A stretch of DNA of 64,000 nucleotides from Thiomicrospira sp. ALE5. GTDB taxonomy: Bacteria > Pseudomonadota > Gammaproteobacteria > Thiomicrospirales > Thiomicrospiraceae. The stretch lies in assembly GCF_900112445.1 (NCBI RefSeq), contig NZ_FOYY01000003.1, positions 1,003,960 to 1,067,959 of the forward strand. Direction: 5' to 3'. Below, piece by piece: positions 55,825 through 63,455 of the stretch (the first letter of the stretch is position 1; the number at the start of each line of letters is the position of its first letter). The notes below the pieces were generated by a model, which worked only from the letters and a program-made list of their open reading frames with translations, had not been told where the DNA came from and did no database searches. The position numbers and the translations under genes are program-made.

Positions 55825-57068
55825 TCTGCTTGCGGTGGCGTAATGGTGATTAACTGTTGCGCCACACAATAAGCTTGTGACAATACCGCCGTTAATAAAT
55901 AACCACCTGTGGGCGCCTCCCAATCCAACATTTCCCCAATACAATAACACCTTGGTCGACTGACTAACTGGCCAAACGCATCAATGGCATCGAATTTAAC
56001 CCCACCTGCACTACTAATGGCTTCTGCAATCGGTCTTGTTTTTACCAAATCCAATGGATAGTGTTTAAGCAAGCCTGCTAACTCAGCCGGATTATCGAGC
56101 GCCCTATTTAAATCAGTTGTTGAAAACTTTTCACGCAACAAACCCAACCTAATAGCGTCTATACCAGCGCGTTTCAAAAAGTTTGCGACAGACAACTTCC
56201 CCCGTGGCTTGCTTAAACGATTAATCAGTTGCGCATGGTTTAAAGCAGGGCAAAGATCTAACCAGGCATCAACTTGTTCTTGCTTTAATAAGGCATCACG
56301 GATCACCCTAGATAAACTATAGATTAAACTCCCCTCAAGACCATGCGCCGTAATAAGGCACTCCCCACTTTTTTTCCAAACCTGTTGCTGTGCATCGATG
56401 ACTGTTAAACAGGTATTTTTAAGTGGCTGACCGGCAAACCTTTCGCTAAACACCGCCGACCAAGCCTGCTCAAAACCGCAATTAGCCGGTAAAAAAGGGC
56501 TTAATTGCGCCTGATTAAAATAGCGCGTCCACGCGCCATTTGAGCCTAAATGCGGCCAACTCGCCCCACCCAGCGCCAAAATAACGATATCTGCCGCAAT
56601 AATCTGCTCACCATCGGGAGTTTTAAATTTTAATAACGGCTGATAAGACGGCGAGTCTTCCCAACCCAGCCATTGATGACGCATCGCAAAATCCACACCC
56701 CGCTCACGCAATCGCTTCAACCAGGCACGCAACAAGGGCGCGGCTTTCATATTTTCGGGATAGACCCGCCCCGATGACCCCACAAAGGTATCAATGCCAA
56801 AACCCTGTACCCAATCACGCACCTGCTGCGGACCAAACTGCTCCAGCCAAGGTTTAATCTGCGGCGCTTGCGCGCCATAACCGGCCACAAACTGGTCAAA
56901 TGGCATGGTATGGGTAATATTGAGACCACCCCGCCCGGCTTGCAAAAACTTACGCCCAGCCGAGGGCATGGCATCAAACACCCTGATCTTAAACCGTGGG
57001 TCGGTTGCAAGTTGTTCAGCAACCATTAAACCGCCCGGCCCGGCACCTATTACTGCGACCTTGTACAA
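55821..57068 (-). CDS. HI0933/YhiN-type flavoprotein (TIGR03862-like)
   Basis: 415 residues. FAD-binding AVIGAGPGGLMVAEQLA at the N-terminus, GRKFLQAGRGGLNITHTM (the HI0933 signature segment), VIALGGASWPHLGSNG and the C-terminal GGVKFDAIDAFGQLVSRPRCYCIGEMLDWEAPTGGYLLTAVLSQAY. Physiological substrate unknown for the family. It converges on the response regulator with a 4-bp overlap. Confidence 0.88.
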   Translation of the reverse strand: MYKVAVIGAGPGGLMVAEQLATDPRFKIRVFDAMPSAGRKFLQAGRGGLNITHTMPFDQFVAGYGAQAPQIKPWLEQFGPQQVRDWVQGFGIDTFVGSSGRVYPENMKAAPLLRAWLKRLRERGVDFAMRHQWLGWEDSPSYQPLLKFKTPDGEQIIAADIVILALGGASWPHLGSNGAWTRYFNQAQLSPFLPANCGFEQAWSAVFSERFAGQPLKNTCLTVIDAQQQVWKKSGECLITAHGLEGSLIYSLSRVIRDALLKQEQVDAWLDLCPALNHAQLINRLSKPRGKLSVANFLKRAGIDAIRLGLLREKFSTTDLNRALDNPAELAGLLKHYPLDLVKTRPIAEAISSAGGVKFDAIDAFGQLVSRPRCYCIGEMLDWEAPTGGYLLTAVLSQAYCVAQQLITITPPQAD

Positions 57069-57107
57069 TATGTTAATCTCGATTATCTTGACCTAAAAAT
57101 GGATCAC

Positions 57108-57135
57108 AAAAAAGCCCCTAGGCAGGGGCTTTTTT
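57108..57135. terminator. Intrinsic terminator after the MBL hydrolase
   Basis: Perfect 11-bp stem AAAAAAGCCCC (57108-57118) with GGGGCTTTTTT (57125-57135), 6-nt loop, U tract on both strands. On the minus strand it ends the MBL transcript 22 bp after the stop codon. Confidence 0.9.
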
Positions 57136-57157
57136 GAAGCGCATAGCAGAATAGCAA

Positions 57158-58213
57158 TTAATCAACCGCATCGCCCAAGTCTAAGCCTTTTAATTCACGA
57201 TAAATATGGCGGGCATTACCGGCAAAGGTCTGTGAAAACACTTCACGATGACTAAACTGCGACTGATCAAGGTTTTCAGCATCACGTTGACTACCACCAC
57301 GGTCAATAATAGCTTGAATCTCTTGATGCATCCAAGTTAAATAATCATACGTATCTCGCTTGACCGTTGCCATATCGGTGGGCACACCATGGCCTGGCAC
57401 AATAATCGTACCCTCTGGCGTAAACTCCATAAAACGCTCAAAGGTTTTAACCCAGGCTTGGGTATCTGTATAACTAAACAAAGCTAGCATCCGGCTTTCA
57501 TAGGCGTTATCGCCTGGGAAAATCACATTGCGCGATGGCACATAGAGCGTGGTCGAACCGGGCGTGTGGCCTTTACCAAAATAATGCATTTGCACGACCT
57601 CACCGCCACCGACATCAATATCCATGCGCTCATCAAACACCGTAAACTCATCTGAAATATCATAGGCCGGTGCGGTTAATTGATGCCCCACTGCTCGTGA
57701 CCAACGATCTTTGATAATATCCCAGCTGGCATGAAAGTCCGCATGGGCCTGACGTTGGGAATAAAAATTACGCACGCCCATGTCATACCAATAGCTTGAA
57801 CCTAGGTGCGCATGGCCTTGATGATTTTCAACCGCCACCCATCTAACCGGTTTATCGGTAATTTGCTGAATTTGACGATGCAAGGCTTGTGACAAGGCTG
57901 GATTGGCACTGCCATTAAATACAAACACTCCATCCTCAAAAATCATAAAGCTGAGGTTATTATTTAAACCATAGTTGGAGGGGTTATGCCAAATCATACT
58001 GCCCACCACGGTGTAAACACCGTCAGTCACTTTTTGAGCCTGTGGAATAGTAATACGTGGACCTAAATAACCCGCTTGACGCTCAGCACGCTCAAGCTCT
58101 TGCATGTAATGCTGTAAAGCTCTCGCTAAGGGATCTTGCGCTGCCGCTTGCCCTGCTGTTAGCGCGGCCATGCCACCCAGCCCACCTAGAATAAAATCGC
58201 GTCGCTTCATCAT
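57158..58213 (-). CDS. Tat-exported MBL-fold metallo-hydrolase with altered metal site
   Basis: 351 residues from the Met at 58213 (MMKRRDFILGGLGG), with a twin-arginine-like signal and AAAQD cleavage region. MBL-fold strands are clear. The usual first metal motif HxHxDH is replaced by HQGHAH in VENHQGHAHLG (about residues 131-136 of the product); the second site remains: His in FGKGHTPGST, Asp in FPGDNAYES and His in VPGHGVPT. Relatives occur in sulfur oxidisers (SoxH-like) and as periplasmic quinoprotein-associated hydrolases. It is coupled to the TetR gene by a 4-bp overlap when read from the ATG at 58222. Substrate unknown. Confidence 0.8.
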   Translation of the reverse strand: MMKRRDFILGGLGGMAALTAGQAAAQDPLARALQHYMQELERAERQAGYLGPRITIPQAQKVTDGVYTVVGSMIWHNPSNYGLNNNLSFMIFEDGVFVFNGSANPALSQALHRQIQQITDKPVRWVAVENHQGHAHLGSSYWYDMGVRNFYSQRQAHADFHASWDIIKDRWSRAVGHQLTAPAYDISDEFTVFDERMDIDVGGGEVVQMHYFGKGHTPGSTTLYVPSRNVIFPGDNAYESRMLALFSYTDTQAWVKTFERFMEFTPEGTIIVPGHGVPTDMATVKRDTYDYLTWMHQEIQAIIDRGGSQRDAENLDQSQFSHREVFSQTFAGNARHIYRELKGLDLGDAVD

Positions 58214-58218
58214 GATTA

Positions 58219-58854
58219 TCATCCTTTTTTATTGTCGCCATCGTTATTATTGTTTGAATAAGCGATTGCTTGCCAACTCGTCGCAATCAATTCGTCTTGG
58301 TATGCTGTTAATGGCTTAGGCAGCACACCATCAATATAAAGCTGCAAAACCCTCAATACGGGCCCAAAGGCGACCGCTGCCATAATAAGCGGGTCTTGCT
58401 GCTTTATTTCTTTACGCTCGATACCCTGCGCAATGACATCACGCAACATCATGAACGGCTTGGCTGAACAAGCTGAACGGGTATCGGGCAAAAAATTCTG
58501 ATGTCGGGCATAGAGTAAAAATGCCATCACATCCGGAAACTCTAGGGCAAATTGAAACATCCAGGCCACCAAAGCACGGTATTGGTCTTTAGCGTGCGAA
58601 TACTGATCAATAATGATCTGTTGCTGTCGAGAAAGTTCCTCAAACAAACGCACCATTAACTCCTTGGCCAAGCCCTCTTTATCACCAAAATGCTTGTAAA
58701 TACTGCCAATACTCACCCCCGAGTCCGCGACTAAGTCAGGAACGGAGGTTTTATGAAAGCCCTGCTCTACAAACAGTTTCAACGCGCTATTAAGCACTTT
58801 TGTTTGCAGCTTTGAGCCATGTTTGTGTTCAAAAAAACTGTTTGCAACAGTCAT
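58219..58854 (-). CDS. TetR-family repressor
   Basis: 211 residues. Helix-turn-helix near 18-62: VLNSALKLFVEQGFHKTSVPDLVADSGVSIGSIYKHFGDKEGLAKELM, the standard TetR DNA-binding region, followed by a helical ligand domain. It is first in the operon with the MBL hydrolase, which it probably controls. A 20-bp palindrome (58874-58893) begins 20 bp upstream of its start and is its likely operator, so it is probably autorepressing. Confidence 0.9.
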   Translation of the reverse strand: MTVANSFFEHKHGSKLQTKVLNSALKLFVEQGFHKTSVPDLVADSGVSIGSIYKHFGDKEGLAKELMVRLFEELSRQQQIIIDQYSHAKDQYRALVAWMFQFALEFPDVMAFLLYARHQNFLPDTRSACSAKPFMMLRDVIAQGIERKEIKQQDPLIMAAVAFGPVLRVLQLYIDGVLPKPLTAYQDELIATSWQAIAYSNNNNDGDNKKG

Positions 58855-58873
58855 AATGTTTCAATCACCACCT

Positions 58874-58893
58874 TAGAATGAACTTTCATTCTA
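58874..58893. promoter_or_regulatory. TetR operator palindrome
   Basis: TAGAATGAA (58874-58882) and TTCATTCTA (58885-58893) are exact reverse complements with a 2-bp spacer. The GAATGAA..TTCATTC core is of the sort bound by TetR-family dimers. It is placed to cover the tetR promoter. Confidence 0.8.
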
Positions 58894-58980
58894 TTTTATT
58901 TAGGTTAAAAACACCATCCTGCTTAAGTTCGATTTTCGCTAAAAATACCAATGACACCATTAATAGAATCAATATATTAG

Positions 58981-59008
58981 TTGCAAGCCGCATAAATTCT
59001 GTTATCCT
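58981..59008 (+). promoter_or_regulatory. Candidate promoter of the DEAD-box helicase
   Basis: TTGCAA (58981-58986), 16-bp spacer, TATCCT (59003-59008). It would start transcription near 59015 and leave a leader of about 280 nt. The remainder of the 439-bp gene-free stretch 58855-59293 holds the TetR operator, this promoter and that leader. Confidence 0.4.
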
Positions 59009-59014
59009 GTGCTA

Positions 59015-59293
59015 GCTTTATTGCTTTGCTCTCTCATTAGTGACGACTTAATTATCTCTGTATGATTTTACAGATTGATTTCGCTAGACCGAGAGCCATA
59101 CGGAGCTCGGGAACTTTTTAATGACCAATAAATAGCGTCATTTCTACTTTCTTACTGCATCAGTCCAGCATCGATGTCATCACATCCCAGTGTATAGGTG
59201 TGCACACCATCGCCATAGGACTTGTCCAGACCGCCGTTTTTCCGTTGATCTGAGCCATAAGCGTTTTTTCATTAGCACTTAAAGGAAAACCCT
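59015..59293 (+). promoter_or_regulatory. Long structured leader of the DEAD-box helicase mRNA
   Basis: About 280 nt without an open frame of note. Local structures: a hairpin with arms TCTGTA (59057-59062) and TACAGA (59069-59074); a second hairpin at 59089-59110, whose outer stem CCGAG/CTCGG encloses a symmetrical AG/AG internal loop, a CC/GG pair and an ATAC loop, followed by GGAAC and five T (59115-59119), so it could act as a weak attenuator; and a 12-bp palindrome GGTGTGCACACC (59197-59208). The gene start has AAAGGA upstream. Long leaders are typical of cold-induced csdA/deaD; no known riboswitch is recognised. Confidence 0.5.
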
Positions 59294-61084
59294 ATGAGCG
59301 ACAACACGATTGATATGACATTTGAAGATTTTAACCTTATTCCTCAGGTTTTAAAGGCATTGAAAGATGTGGGTTATGAAACCCCTTCGCCGATTCAAGC
59401 CCAAGCGATTCCACCCATTTTAGAAGGCCGTGATATTTTAGGTATGGCGCAAACCGGCACCGGTAAAACCGCCGCCTTCGCCCTGCCATTACTATCACGC
59501 GTCGATATTAAAAACACCAACCCACAAATTTTGGTATTGGCACCAACCCGCGAATTGGCTATTCAAGTTGCAGAAGCTTTCCAGAGCTTTGCGCATCACA
59601 TGAAAGGCTTCCATGTATTGCCAATTTACGGTGGCCAAGAATATGGTGGTCAAATCCGAGCCTTAAAACGCGGCGCGCAAGTCATTGTTGGCACACCTGG
59701 TCGTGTGATGGATCACATGCGTAAAGGCACCTTAAACCTTGATAACCTGCAAGCCTTGGTACTAGATGAAGCCGACGAAATGCTACGTATGGGCTTTATT
59801 GATGACGTGGAATGGGTATTGGAACAAACACCACAGGACCGTCAAATTGCCTTGTTCTCGGCAACTATGCCTAAAGAAGTACATAAAATTGCTAGCAAGC
59901 ATTTGAACAACCCAACCGAAGTCATTATCAAACAAAAAACGGGCACCGCGTCAACCATTACCCAGTCTTATTGGTTGGTCAGTGGTTTACACAAGTTAGA
60001 TGCCTTAACCCGTATCCTAGAAGCGACCGAATTTGACGGCATGATTATTTTCGTGCGCACCAAAACTGCCACCATTGAACTCGCTGAAAAACTTGAAGCG
60101 CGTGGTTACGCAGCGGCCGCTTTGAATGGCGATATTGCGCAGAATCACCGTGAGCGTATTGTTAACCAACTCAAAAAAGGCAAAATCGATATCTTGATTG
60201 CGACTGACGTCGTGGCACGTGGTTTGGACGTTGAGCGTATTACCCATGTTGTCAACTATGACATTCCGTACGATACCGAAAGCTATGTTCACCGCATTGG
60301 CCGCACTGGTCGTGCCGGTCGTTCTGGTAATGCGATTTTGTTTGTGGCACCACGTGAGCGTCGTTTATTGCAGCAAATTGAGCGCGCAACTAATAAAAAG
60401 ATCGACATGCTAACGCTGCCAAGCACGCAAGACATTAATGATCAACGCGTTGAAAAATTCAAGGCGCGCATTACCGATGCACTAGAACAAGAGGGCTTAG
60501 AATTCTATCAACAAATGATTGAAGATTTACAACAAGCCTCGAATGTACCCGCATTAGAAATTGCCGCTGCCTTAGCTAAGCTTGTTCAAGGCGACACGCC
60601 TTTCTTCTTAGAAGACAAGCCTGTGCGTCAGGCTAGCTTCCGTGACAATGACCGTGGAAGCCGCGGTGATCGCGACTTTGGTCGTGAGCGTAATGGACGC
60701 GGCCGTGGTGAACGCCCAGAGCGTGGAACACGTCGTCCTCGTGTAGACGGCCCGCCTGAGTCTGGCATGAAACGCTACCGGATTAACGTTGGTTTTGCCA
60801 ATGGTGTTAAGCCAGGCAATATTATTGGTGCGATTGCCAATGAAGCGAATATCAACGGCTCCTCGATCCGTCAGTTAAACATTCAAGATAGCTTTAGCTT
60901 AGTTGATTTGCCTGCAGACTTATCGAAAGCGCAATTGGCCACCCTCAAGAAAACTTGGATTTGTGGTCAGGCAGCCGATTTGACTGAAGTTAGAGATACG
61001 GGTAGCGCACCAGGCGCACGTCCAAAGTTAAGCCGTAAACCAGCCGGCGCACCGCGTACTAAACGTAGCATGGGTTCAGTCTAA
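59294..61084 (+). CDS. deaD: DEAD-box ATP-dependent RNA helicase (DeaD/CsdA type)
   Basis: 596 residues. Q motif (GYETPSPIQAQAIPP), Walker A AQTGTGKTAAF, APTRELAIQ, VLDEADEMLRMGF, FSATMP, and HRIGRTGRAGR of the helicase core (1-370), a helical dimerisation part, an Arg/Gly/Asp-rich linker (about 450-490: DRGSRGDRDFGRERNGRGRGERPERGTRR), and a C-terminal DbpA-like RNA-binding domain (KRYRINVGFANGVKPGNIIGAIANEANINGSSI). Acts in ribosome assembly and mRNA turnover, particularly in the cold. Its stop codon touches the only intergenic CAGGCCTG copy. Confidence 0.95.
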   Translation: MSDNTIDMTFEDFNLIPQVLKALKDVGYETPSPIQAQAIPPILEGRDILGMAQTGTGKTAAFALPLLSRVDIKNTNPQILVLAPTRELAIQVAEAFQSFAHHMKGFHVLPIYGGQEYGGQIRALKRGAQVIVGTPGRVMDHMRKGTLNLDNLQALVLDEADEMLRMGFIDDVEWVLEQTPQDRQIALFSATMPKEVHKIASKHLNNPTEVIIKQKTGTASTITQSYWLVSGLHKLDALTRILEATEFDGMIIFVRTKTATIELAEKLEARGYAAAALNGDIAQNHRERIVNQLKKGKIDILIATDVVARGLDVERITHVVNYDIPYDTESYVHRIGRTGRAGRSGNAILFVAPRERRLLQQIERATNKKIDMLTLPSTQDINDQRVEKFKARITDALEQEGLEFYQQMIEDLQQASNVPALEIAAALAKLVQGDTPFFLEDKPVRQASFRDNDRGSRGDRDFGRERNGRGRGERPERGTRRPRVDGPPESGMKRYRINVGFANGVKPGNIIGAIANEANINGSSIRQLNIQDSFSLVDLPADLSKAQLATLKKTWICGQAADLTEVRDTGSAPGARPKLSRKPAGAPRTKRSMGSV

Positions 61085-61095
61085 GCAGGCCTGCT
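61084..61095. repeat. CAGGCCTG palindrome, sole intergenic copy
   Basis: The full 12-bp palindrome AGCAGGCCTGCT begins at the last base of the helicase stop codon. It is 20 bp upstream of the terminator hairpin. The other 28 copies of this element in the window lie within genes. Confidence 0.95.
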
Positions 61096-61114
61096 AAACT
61101 GACCTAATATAAGC

Positions 61115-61162
61115 AAGCCCCCGTTTCCATTTGGATATCTATTTGGATTCTGGGGCTTTTTT
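61115..61162. terminator. Terminator between the converging helicase and ldhA genes
   Basis: AAGCCCC (61115-61121) pairs with GGGGCTT (61152-61158), followed by a T run to 61162. The loop is long (about 30 nt). It serves the helicase on the + strand. Confidence 0.7.
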
Positions 61163-61172
61163 ATTGAGACGG

Positions 61173-62165
61173 TTATTTAAACGGCACTTCGTTGCTCATA
61201 GGGCGCTGATATTTAAACGCCATCAAGTTTTCAATGGTCGTTTCAGCAATGTGCTCGAGGGCTTCATGGGTAAAGTAAGCCTGGTGACCGGTCACTAATA
61301 CATTCGGGAAGGTCAATAAGCGTTCAAAGTAGTCATCTTGTATGATGTCATCCGAATGATCTTCAAAAAACAACGGCCCTTCTTCTTCATACACATCCAA
61401 ACCCACATACCCGATGTGGCGCGATTTTAAACCCTTAATTAACGCTTTAGTATCAATTAACGCACCACGTCCGGTATTGATAATCATCACACCTTGACGC
61501 ATCTTAGCAATCGATTCACTATTAATCATCCGCGTCGTTTCCGGCGTTAACGGGCAGTGCATAGAAATAATATGCGCTTGCTCAAACAACGCATCTAACG
61601 ACACCTGCTCAAATCCCTCTGAGGCACAGGATTCACACAAATAGGGATCATAAACCAACACCCGGCAACCAAACGCCTGTAAGCGTTTAGCGACGAGCAA
61701 GCCAATTTTTCCCGCACCGATAATGCCCACGGTTTTGCCATAAAAATCAAAGCCCAACAGACCATTGAGCGAGAAATTTCCTTCGCGCACACGGTTATAG
61801 GCTTTATAAATCTTACGGCTCAAGGCCAACATCATCCCAATGGTGTGCTCGGCAACGGCATAGGGTGAATAGGCCGGTACACGTGTTACCTTGATAGCGA
61901 GTTTTTTTGCGGTCGCTAAATCGACATTATTAAAACCCGCACAACGTAACGTGACTAGCTCAATACCATAGCCCTTTAGCTGGCTTAACACGGGTTCGCT
62001 CAAATCATCATTTACAAAGGCGCTGACCGCTTGAAACCCCTGCGCATAATGGGCACTAGCAACCGTCAAGGGCACTTCTAAAAAAGTTAGATCCACTTCA
62101 TCATTATCATAATGACCCAATGCGGTTTTATCATAAGGCTTGGTACTAAATACAGCTACTTTCAT
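61173..62165 (-). CDS. ldhA: D-2-hydroxyacid dehydrogenase, probable D-lactate dehydrogenase
   Basis: 330-residue NAD-dependent enzyme. The Rossmann motif is VGIIGAGKIGLLVAKRLQAFG; catalytic residues appear in INTGRGALIDTKAL (Arg), GLDVYEEEGPLFFED (Glu) and VLVTGHQAYFTHEAL (His). The N-terminus MKVAVFSTKPYD and the double-glutamate segment match LdhA. It would reduce pyruvate to D-lactate under oxygen limitation. It lies 18 bp downstream of the TRAP binding protein gene. Confidence 0.9.
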   Translation of the reverse strand: MKVAVFSTKPYDKTALGHYDNDEVDLTFLEVPLTVASAHYAQGFQAVSAFVNDDLSEPVLSQLKGYGIELVTLRCAGFNNVDLATAKKLAIKVTRVPAYSPYAVAEHTIGMMLALSRKIYKAYNRVREGNFSLNGLLGFDFYGKTVGIIGAGKIGLLVAKRLQAFGCRVLVYDPYLCESCASEGFEQVSLDALFEQAHIISMHCPLTPETTRMINSESIAKMRQGVMIINTGRGALIDTKALIKGLKSRHIGYVGLDVYEEEGPLFFEDHSDDIIQDDYFERLLTFPNVLVTGHQAYFTHEALEHIAETTIENLMAFKYQRPMSNEVPFK

Positions 62166-62183
62166 GATGCGCTCTCCATTTGA

Positions 62184-63341
62184 TTACATATATCGTAAAT
62201 CTAAAAAGGCTTTCAAGGATTGTTCAGTCCAAGGCGCGACTTGGTCACGAAAAGCCTTCTGCGAAGCCCAAACTTTTTGCGCCAAAGGATCACGCGCAGC
62301 CGCCGCTTCAACCACCTCCTCGCTGGTTTGTTTTAAGGCCAGTAACACATCCTGCGGGAATTGACGCAACTGGACACCATGTTGATTCACTAACGTATCC
62401 AGCGCCTGCTGATTGCGCGCGGTATATTCTGCCAGCATATTTAGATTAGCGACTTTCATAGCGCTACGCACTATGACTTGCAAATCTGGCGTCAGTTCAG
62501 CAAAGGCTTTAGCATTGATCATACATTCCAAGGCTGATCCCGGCTCCTGCCAGCCCGGCGTATAATAGTATTTGGCAACTCGATGAAAACCAAAAGCTAA
62601 ATCATTGTAAGGCCCGACAAACTCGACAGCATCAATTAAACCCGTTTGCATACCTTGAAAAAGTTCATTACCAGGCAGATTAACCGGTACCGCTCCCACT
62701 TTTTCATAGACTTCGGCACCCAAGCCTGGCATACGAATTTTTAAGCCACCCAAATCAGCGATACTCTTTATTTCTCGATTAAACCAACCACCCATTTGGG
62801 TGCCCGTATTACCAGCGGCATTGGGTATTAAACCAAAGGGCTGATAAGCTTCTTCCCACAAGGCCATGCCACCACCATAATAAAGCCAACTGTTCATTTC
62901 TTCTGCAGTCAAACCCATCGGCACGACGGTAAAGAAATCTGCACTGGGTAACTTACCTTTCCAATAATAGGCGGTCGAATGACCTAATTCGGCTTGGCCT
63001 TGGGATACCGCATCAAAGACCTCGAAAGGCCCAACCAACTCTCCAGCGCCAAATACTGTGACCTTTATACGACCACCGGACATCTGCTCAATGAGCTGCG
63101 CCAAATTATTCGCACCAGTACCTAAACCTGGAAAGTTCTTCGGCCAAGAGGTCACCATTTTCCAATTAAACACCCGCTCACGATCGAGCGTGACGCCTTG
63201 ATCACAATCCGCTTGGCAACCACTTAGCCCCGCAGCCGTTGCGACCACCGCACCGGTTAACAAGGCGCGACGCCCGAGCGCACTGGATTTAGTTTGATGA
63301 TCGATTGAATCTGGCTTGGCCGACTTAACTGGCTGAATCAT
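62184..63341 (-). CDS. TRAP transporter substrate-binding protein (DctP type)
   Basis: 385 residues. The N-terminal signal has twin arginines (ALGRRALLTGAVVATAAGLSGC) and ends in a lipobox-like LSGC. The mature part is a DctP fold: FNWKMVTSWPKNFPGLGTGANNLAQLIEQMSGGRIKVTVFGAGELVGPFEVFDAV, and GLKIRMPGLGAEVYEKVGAVPVNLPGNELFQGMQTGLIDAVEFVGPYND. The pattern recalls binding proteins for 2-oxo acids and related monocarboxylates; the neighbouring ldhA fits that, but it is inference. No permease is adjacent; the only TRAP permeases in the window are 11 kb away. Confidence 0.88.
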   Translation of the reverse strand: MIQPVKSAKPDSIDHQTKSSALGRRALLTGAVVATAAGLSGCQADCDQGVTLDRERVFNWKMVTSWPKNFPGLGTGANNLAQLIEQMSGGRIKVTVFGAGELVGPFEVFDAVSQGQAELGHSTAYYWKGKLPSADFFTVVPMGLTAEEMNSWLYYGGGMALWEEAYQPFGLIPNAAGNTGTQMGGWFNREIKSIADLGGLKIRMPGLGAEVYEKVGAVPVNLPGNELFQGMQTGLIDAVEFVGPYNDLAFGFHRVAKYYYTPGWQEPGSALECMINAKAFAELTPDLQVIVRSAMKVANLNMLAEYTARNQQALDTLVNQHGVQLRQFPQDVLLALKQTSEEVVEAAAARDPLAQKVWASQKAFRDQVAPWTEQSLKAFLDLRYM

Positions 63342-63455
63342 GCTATTTCCTTTATTTTAGGTAGATTATGCTTACGACTAGACACAAACTAGCTTCCATC
63401 GTTAGGTTAAAGTATTATTAAGTTCTTTTATCGCAAATTTTAATCGGATTATGCC

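Noticed and set aside
59089-59119. Guanidine (mini-ykkC type) riboswitch upstream of deaD
   Set aside because: The hairpin loop is not the ACGR loop of that class and there is only one such hairpin.
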